NCBI RefSeq assembly: GCF_000023905.1
Contig: NC_013192.1
Span: forward strand, 744,001-808,000
Direction of reading: 5' to 3'
From: Leptotrichia buccalis C-1013-b
GTDB lineage: Bacteria; Fusobacteriota; Fusobacteriia; Fusobacteriales; Leptotrichiaceae
DNA: 64,000 bases
A program made the position numbers and the translations under genes. Of this stretch, positions 59,730 to 64,000 are shown piece by piece (the stretch's first letter is position 1; each line of letters opens with the position of its first letter). The notes below the pieces were generated by a model that ran no database searches, was not told the DNA's origin, and was given only the letters and a program-made list of their open reading frames with translations.

Positions 59730-60806
59730 GTGAATGTTTTGAATAAAGAAAAATTCAATCAATATGGGAAATTAAAATTATATATTGCAGCCTGTTTTGG
59801 AGTATTTTCGTTGTTAATATCTGCGGAAGGCAATAAAAATTCACTTAACAAAAGAAGAGTTGGAGATGACGCAGTAAAGATTGATATTATTATTAATAAG
59901 GATGATATTGATGATTATGAAAATGACAATACGGAAGACAAGTATAAGGAAGAAGGAGATTTAATTTATTTGGATCAGCTTCCAGATGAGGAAGAAGATG
60001 AAATTCAGAAAAAAAATGAAAAAATAAGTAAGTTTGAACGATTTATTAGAAAAATTGATGAAAAGGTTAATCCAATATTAAAATTTCAAATTGAAAAAAG
60101 TTATGGAATCTGGTATTTGGTAAAAACAGAAGATATTTCGGAAATAAATTTGGAAAATATACGATACGACTTTATACAGGAGCAAAATGGCTATAAACTT
60201 ATAAAAAGCTATTTTGATCCAGCAACTAATGTTTGGAGTGAAAAGGACCAAAGAGCCTGGATTGAAGAAAAAAAAGGAGATGTTTATTTAGAAGTTGAGA
60301 AAAAATATTTTAAAAATAATAAAAATAAAATATTATTTTTTGATAAAAATTATCAATATATGGTTATAAAGTTTAATGACGGATTTACAAGAGTGCTTTC
60401 ACGTTATCCAAATAATGAAAAAATATCGCTGGAAGGGAACGAACTGTCAGAATTTAATCAAATCATAGGAGAAAGAACAAGTTTAAGAGATGTTTCCTAT
60501 AATACGGATGTAAAAAGTATTAGAGAAATTCAATCTGAAAGAAAAAAAGAAGAATTAAAAAGAAAGACAGAAGAACTTGAAAGACAATTAAGCGAGAATC
60601 CTTCACTTGTATTTCAAATTGACACAATTGGTGCAAAAAGAGCACTTGAAAGAGAAATGAAAAAACAGAAAGAAAAAGATGTACAATTTAAAACAAAAGA
60701 TGGTACTGAAAACGTCGAAGTTATTCAGCTTGATGATAAAGATTTAAAAAACGGAAATGAAATAGAAAATAATGGTAACAGTACAGAAATAAATAAGGAA
60801 AATTAA
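59730..60806 (+). CDS. Exported protein with an embedded bacterial lipocalin-like domain
   Basis: 358 residues. A hydrophobic segment (about 15-31, LYIAACFGVFSLLISA) suggests export. A very acidic stretch (about 50-95) precedes a domain at about 115-240 with the lipocalin signature GIWYLVKTEDISEINLENIRYDF (G-x-W, 126-128), then GYKLIKSYFDPATNVWSEKDQRAWIEE, and NYQYMVIKFNDGFTRVLSRYP, which parallels the Blc-type ending. A long Lys/Glu coiled tail follows (about 262-358). The domain call is from motif pattern; ligand unknown. Start is GTG 59730 or TTG 59739 (AAAGGTGA upstream). It precedes mltG by 85-90 bp. Confidence 0.6.
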   Translation: MNVLNKEKFNQYGKLKLYIAACFGVFSLLISAEGNKNSLNKRRVGDDAVKIDIIINKDDIDDYENDNTEDKYKEEGDLIYLDQLPDEEEDEIQKKNEKISKFERFIRKIDEKVNPILKFQIEKSYGIWYLVKTEDISEINLENIRYDFIQEQNGYKLIKSYFDPATNVWSEKDQRAWIEEKKGDVYLEVEKKYFKNNKNKILFFDKNYQYMVIKFNDGFTRVLSRYPNNEKISLEGNELSEFNQIIGERTSLRDVSYNTDVKSIREIQSERKKEELKRKTEELERQLSENPSLVFQIDTIGAKRALEREMKKQKEKDVQFKTKDGTENVEVIQLDDKDLKNGNEIENNGNSTEINKEN

Positions 60807-60897
60807 GTATAATGTCTAAATTAGTGAAATATTTATGATTAAAGTCAGAAGTTTCACAAAAATTGTAAAAACAAAATTGGATATTTAGGAGATGAAA

Positions 60898-61848
60898 ATG
60901 AAAAATACGCTAAAAGTTTTTTACGTTATAATATTTTTGATATTACTTATGTTGTTATCGTTTTTTTATAATTTTTTTGTTGCAAAGAAAAATTATAAGG
61001 ATGTTAATATCAATGTAAAAAAAGGAACAACTTTTGTACAAATTTACAAAGATTTAAAGTTACGATATGGAATTATAGACAGGGTATATTTAAAATTAAA
61101 TGGCGGAAATGTAAAGTTGAAAGTTGGGACTTATAAATTTAATGGAAAACTTTCAAAATATGAAATTATCAGAAAAATTAAAAAAAGTGAAACCAATGGA
61201 GTTAGATTGACAATTCCAGAAGGATTTACTTCAAAGCAGGTATTTGCACGAATGGAAGCATTGGAACTGGGATCTAAGGAAGATATTGAAAAAGTATTAA
61301 AAGAGATGGATTTTCCATATCCACATCCAAATAATAACTTTGAAGGATATTTTTATCCAGAAACTTATATTTTTCCTGAAAATGTAAAAACAAAGCAAGT
61401 TGTTGAAACAATATTAAATGAATTTCTGAAAAAATTCCCACCAGAAAAATATCCTGATAAGCAGAAATTTTATGATAATTTAAAATTAGCTTCAATTGTA
61501 GAGGCAGAAGTGTCAGATATGGCAGATAAGCCAAAAGTTGCTGGAATATTTATAAAAAGACTGGAAATTGGAATGAGATTAGAATCTGATGCAACTTTAA
61601 AATATGAATTGGGAAGACAAGCTACAAGAAATGAATTAAAATCGCAAAATACAGTATATAATTCATATAAAGTAAAAGGATTACCACCAACACCAATCGG
61701 AAATCCACCAATAGAAACTTTCCGAGCAGTTTTAAATGCAGAAAAAACGGACAATTTATTTTTCTTTACACATAAAGGAAAAACTTATTATTCCAAGACA
61801 CATGAGGAACATTTGAAAAAACGTCGTGAAAGTGGACAGTTAAAGTAG
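60898..61848 (+). CDS. mltG: Endolytic murein transglycosylase MltG
   Basis: 316 residues from ATG 60898 (AGGAG 6 bases upstream; ATG 60892 abuts that site). Inner-membrane enzyme that cleaves nascent glycan strands and is thought to terminate peptidoglycan polymerisation. One N-terminal membrane helix (about 6-24), a LysM-like region (VNINVKKGTTFVQIYKDLK) and the YceG catalytic domain, with the catalytic Glu202 in SIVEAEVSDMADKPKVAGIFIKRLEIGMRLESDATLKYELGR. PPTPIGNPPIETFRAVLNAEKTDNLFFFT ends the domain as in the family. Confidence 0.94.
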   Translation: MKNTLKVFYVIIFLILLMLLSFFYNFFVAKKNYKDVNINVKKGTTFVQIYKDLKLRYGIIDRVYLKLNGGNVKLKVGTYKFNGKLSKYEIIRKIKKSETNGVRLTIPEGFTSKQVFARMEALELGSKEDIEKVLKEMDFPYPHPNNNFEGYFYPETYIFPENVKTKQVVETILNEFLKKFPPEKYPDKQKFYDNLKLASIVEAEVSDMADKPKVAGIFIKRLEIGMRLESDATLKYELGRQATRNELKSQNTVYNSYKVKGLPPTPIGNPPIETFRAVLNAEKTDNLFFFTHKGKTYYSKTHEEHLKKRRESGQLK

Positions 61849-61897
61849 AGAGTTAAGTAACAGAAAATTTAAAATATAAAAATTGGAAATAAATTTG

Positions 61898-63391
61898 ATG
61901 GAAAAAGAAAAAATAAAAAAAATCAAAAAAAAAATTTTGGAAAAATCAAAAAAAATAATAGAAAATAATTTAATTTCTGAAAACGACAAAATTTTAATTG
62001 CATTTTCAGGTGGACCAGATTCAGTTTTTCTGTATTATTTTCTAAAATTTTTTAAAAAAAAACTTGAAATCGAAGTTTCGATTGTATATATTAATCATAA
62101 TTTACGTTCTGATGTAGAAAATGATTTACAATTTGTAAAAAAATTTGCAGCAGAAAATAATATTGATTATTACATTGAAAGCATAAATGTAAATAAATAT
62201 GCAAAAGAAAAGAAAAAATCTGTTGAGCTAGCGGCAAGGGAACTTCGATATGAGGCAATTGAAAATATTAGAAAAATGATAAATTATGATAAAATTGCAA
62301 CTGGACATAATTTGGATGATAATGTAGAAACTTTTATTTTTAGGCTTTTAAGAGGAACTTCATTAAGTGGATTAAGAAGTATTCCTAAGGTAAGGGAAAA
62401 TATAATAAGACCAATATTGGAATTTGAGAAAAGTGAAATTTTAGATTTTTTAAAAAATGAAAATCAAGATTATATAATCGATTATACAAATAACGAAAAT
62501 AATTATACAAGAAATTTCATCCGAAATAAGATTTTTCCCGATTTTGATAAAATTAATCCAAGCTTCAGAAAAAAAATTTATATGTTAATTGGAGAAATTA
62601 ATGACAGAGACTTTGAAAATATTAAATTTAGTGATCAAAATGCTAAAATATTAGAAAAAAAAGAAATTTTGAAGCAAAATGGAATAATCAGAAAAGATAA
62701 TATAGCTTTATTTTTAAAGAAAAATAACATCGAAGTTTCAAGAGAAAAAATTAATCAAATTTTTAAGAGTTTTTTTGATGAAAATGATAATTTAAAGACT
62801 GAAGGCTCAACGGCACTTTATTTAGGTAAAAATAAAATTTTGAAAAATGAATATGGAAAACTTGAAATTACTCAAGAAAATTTTAGAAAAAAAGAATGGA
62901 ATTTAAAAAATGGAAAAATAAATAATTCATTTGAAAAGTCTCAGATTTTAAAGGAAAATCAAAGTATTGAGTGGTATAATTACAAAATAATGTTTTATAA
63001 AAATATTAAGAATTTGAAAAATCATTTTGCAGAGGATAAAAATATTGATTATACATTTTTTAGGTTCACTGATAATATAAAAAATAAAAAAGTTATTGTA
63101 AGAAATCGAAAAGATGGGGATAGGATTCTTATAAAAAATTTAGGTCATAAAAAAATCAAAAAAATTTTGATTGATGAAAAAATTGCAAAATGGGAAAGAG
63201 ATTTTATTCCAATTATAGAAGCAGAAATTATAGAAAATAAATATAAAGATCAAAGTATGAAGGAAAAAATAATTTTAGCAGTTTCGGATATAAAATTTTC
63301 AAAATTTTTGGAAAAAATTAATAAAAATGATATAAAAACATTAGAAAGTAACAGTGAAATATTAATAATTGGGAGGAAAAATGGCAGATAG
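61898..63391 (+). CDS. tilS: tRNA(Ile)-lysidine synthetase
   Basis: 497 residues from ATG 61898; an in-frame TTG at 61883 adds five. Converts C34 of the CAU-anticodon tRNA-Ile to lysidine, an essential step for AUA decoding. This matters here because AUA codons are very common. The PP-loop SGGPDS is at 37-42, followed by VYINHNLRSDVENDLQFV, AARELRYEAIE, TGHNLDDNVETFIFRLLRGTSLSGL (family HxxDD motif) and RNFIRNKIFPDF. The C-terminal half includes RKDGDRILIKNLGHKKIKKILIDEKI. It overlaps ftsH by 11 bp, a conserved tilS-ftsH neighbourhood. Confidence 0.95.
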   Translation: MEKEKIKKIKKKILEKSKKIIENNLISENDKILIAFSGGPDSVFLYYFLKFFKKKLEIEVSIVYINHNLRSDVENDLQFVKKFAAENNIDYYIESINVNKYAKEKKKSVELAARELRYEAIENIRKMINYDKIATGHNLDDNVETFIFRLLRGTSLSGLRSIPKVRENIIRPILEFEKSEILDFLKNENQDYIIDYTNNENNYTRNFIRNKIFPDFDKINPSFRKKIYMLIGEINDRDFENIKFSDQNAKILEKKEILKQNGIIRKDNIALFLKKNNIEVSREKINQIFKSFFDENDNLKTEGSTALYLGKNKILKNEYGKLEITQENFRKKEWNLKNGKINNSFEKSQILKENQSIEWYNYKIMFYKNIKNLKNHFAEDKNIDYTFFRFTDNIKNKKVIVRNRKDGDRILIKNLGHKKIKKILIDEKIAKWERDFIPIIEAEIIENKYKDQSMKEKIILAVSDIKFSKFLEKINKNDIKTLESNSEILIIGRKNGR

Positions 63392-64000
63392 AGATAAAAA
63401 TGACATTAGAAAACGGCTGGAAGAACTGCGAAAAGATAACAATAGAAGAAATAATAGACAAGATAATGGTAATAGATCTCCATTTTCAGGATTTTTATTT
63501 TTTATTTTTGTAATTCTATTATTCACTTTTACATTGTTATTCCACCGTGATATACAGACGTATTTTCAGGAAAAAAGGGAAATTTCTTACACTGAATTTG
63601 TAAGCAAGACACAAAAAGGGGATTTTTCTGAAATTAATGAAAAAGATGATAAGTTAATTTCGCAAGTAAAAGAAAATGGAAAAGACGTTCTATATTATAC
63701 TAAAAAAATAACAGATCGTGTTGGAGATGAACCAAATATAATTAGTGCAATTGGACAAAAGAAAGTAAAATTAAATTCATTGCAGCCATCAGGTGGAGGA
63801 TTCTTTCTTTTACTTTTAGGACAGTTTTTACCAATGATTATTATGATTGGTCTTATGGTTTATTTAGCTAAAAAAATGGTAGGTGGCTCGCAAGGTGGAG
63901 GGCCAGGAAATATTTTTGGCTTTGGAAAATCTAGAGTTAATAAAATTGACAAAAAGCCAGATGTTAAGTTTGATGATGTAGCTGGTGTTGATGGAGCAAA
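63381..64000 (+). CDS. ftsH: ATP-dependent zinc metalloprotease FtsH (3' end beyond the window)
   Basis: The first 206 residues are present. GGGAGG lies before ATG 63381, inside the end of tilS. A charged start (MADRDKNDIRKRLEELRKDN) is followed by the first membrane helix (about 34-53), an extracytoplasmic domain with ISYTEFVSKTQKGDFSEI, and the second helix (about 143-167, LLLLGQFLPMIIMIGLMVYL). The FtsH marker at the end of the window, KPDVKFDDVAGVDGA, is the start of the AAA domain. The catalytic HExxH lies outside. The protein degrades membrane and regulatory proteins. Confidence 0.95.
   Translation, partial: MADRDKNDIRKRLEELRKDNNRRNNRQDNGNRSPFSGFLFFIFVILLFTFTLLFHRDIQTYFQEKREISYTEFVSKTQKGDFSEINEKDDKLISQVKENGKDVLYYTKKITDRVGDEPNIISAIGQKKVKLNSLQPSGGGFFLLLLGQFLPMIIMIGLMVYLAKKMVGGSQGGGPGNIFGFGKSRVNKIDKKPDVKFDDVAGVDGA

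Overview
The window is a 64-kb piece of a very AT-rich bacterial chromosome. The organism makes an outer membrane and LPS (Kdo transferase, an LpxL-type acyltransferase, an outer-membrane barrel C-terminus, many lipoproteins). It also has features common in low-GC anaerobes: RNase Y next to YmdB, TilS next to FtsH, FabV, TlpA-like lipoproteins and AGGAGG ribosome sites. This combination best fits the Fusobacteriota, most likely Leptotrichia or a close relative. That assignment is inference; no 16S gene is present. No rRNA, tRNA, CRISPR array or intact IS/prophage was found.

Layout. 1-9.2 kb: RidA, cardiolipin synthase, TruB, a gutted DNA-polymerase-like exonuclease, RuvC, TrmL, ThyA-FolA, a TetR regulator and a DUF374 acyltransferase. 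9.3-17.8 kb: MetRS, lipoproteins, S15, LpxL-like enzyme, RNase Y, YmdB. 17.8-24 kb: PrmA, Cmk, HU, WaaA, TrmB and a rickettsial-type protein methyltransferase. 24.3-32 kb: MscS channel, MBL hydrolase, Dtd, NlpC/P60 lipoprotein, Asd followed by an amino-acid ABC transporter, and a SurA-like helical protein. 32.2-37.1 kb, minus strand: EEP nuclease, tandem DKNYY proteins, SH3 protein, DeoC and a GntR regulator, divergent from an SDR. 38.3-44.3 kb: CorA and flotillin (minus), FabV (plus), and a ParB-fold protein (minus). 44.5-52 kb: ProRS, DUF6348-like protein, HAD phosphatase, GldA, then ClpB on minus under a CIRCE operator. 52.2-57.6 kb is the most accessory part: Imm51-like and other small immunity-like genes, a truncated paralogue, DeoB, unknown proteins and a Nudix hydrolase. 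57.7-64 kb: HPF, 3-methyladenine glycosylase, a TA-flanked MITE, a lipocalin-domain protein, MltG, TilS and the start of FtsH.

Most genes are single or in short operons with recognisable promoters (TTGAAA-17-TAAAAT type, often with an extended TG) and hairpin terminators. Linked functions include thyA-folA (dTMP/folate), asd plus amino-acid uptake, deoC/deoB (deoxynucleoside catabolism), waaA/LpxL/DUF374 (envelope lipids) and rny-ymdB (RNA turnover).

The least ordinary items are: an exonuclease-polymerase relic (3675-5261); an orphan copy of the fabV promoter that ends in a terminator and may make a small RNA (38.1 kb); the orphan immunity cluster with its duplicated promoter and broken paralogue (52.2-54.8 kb); and the MITE beside a decayed lipoprotein gene (59.2-59.5 kb).
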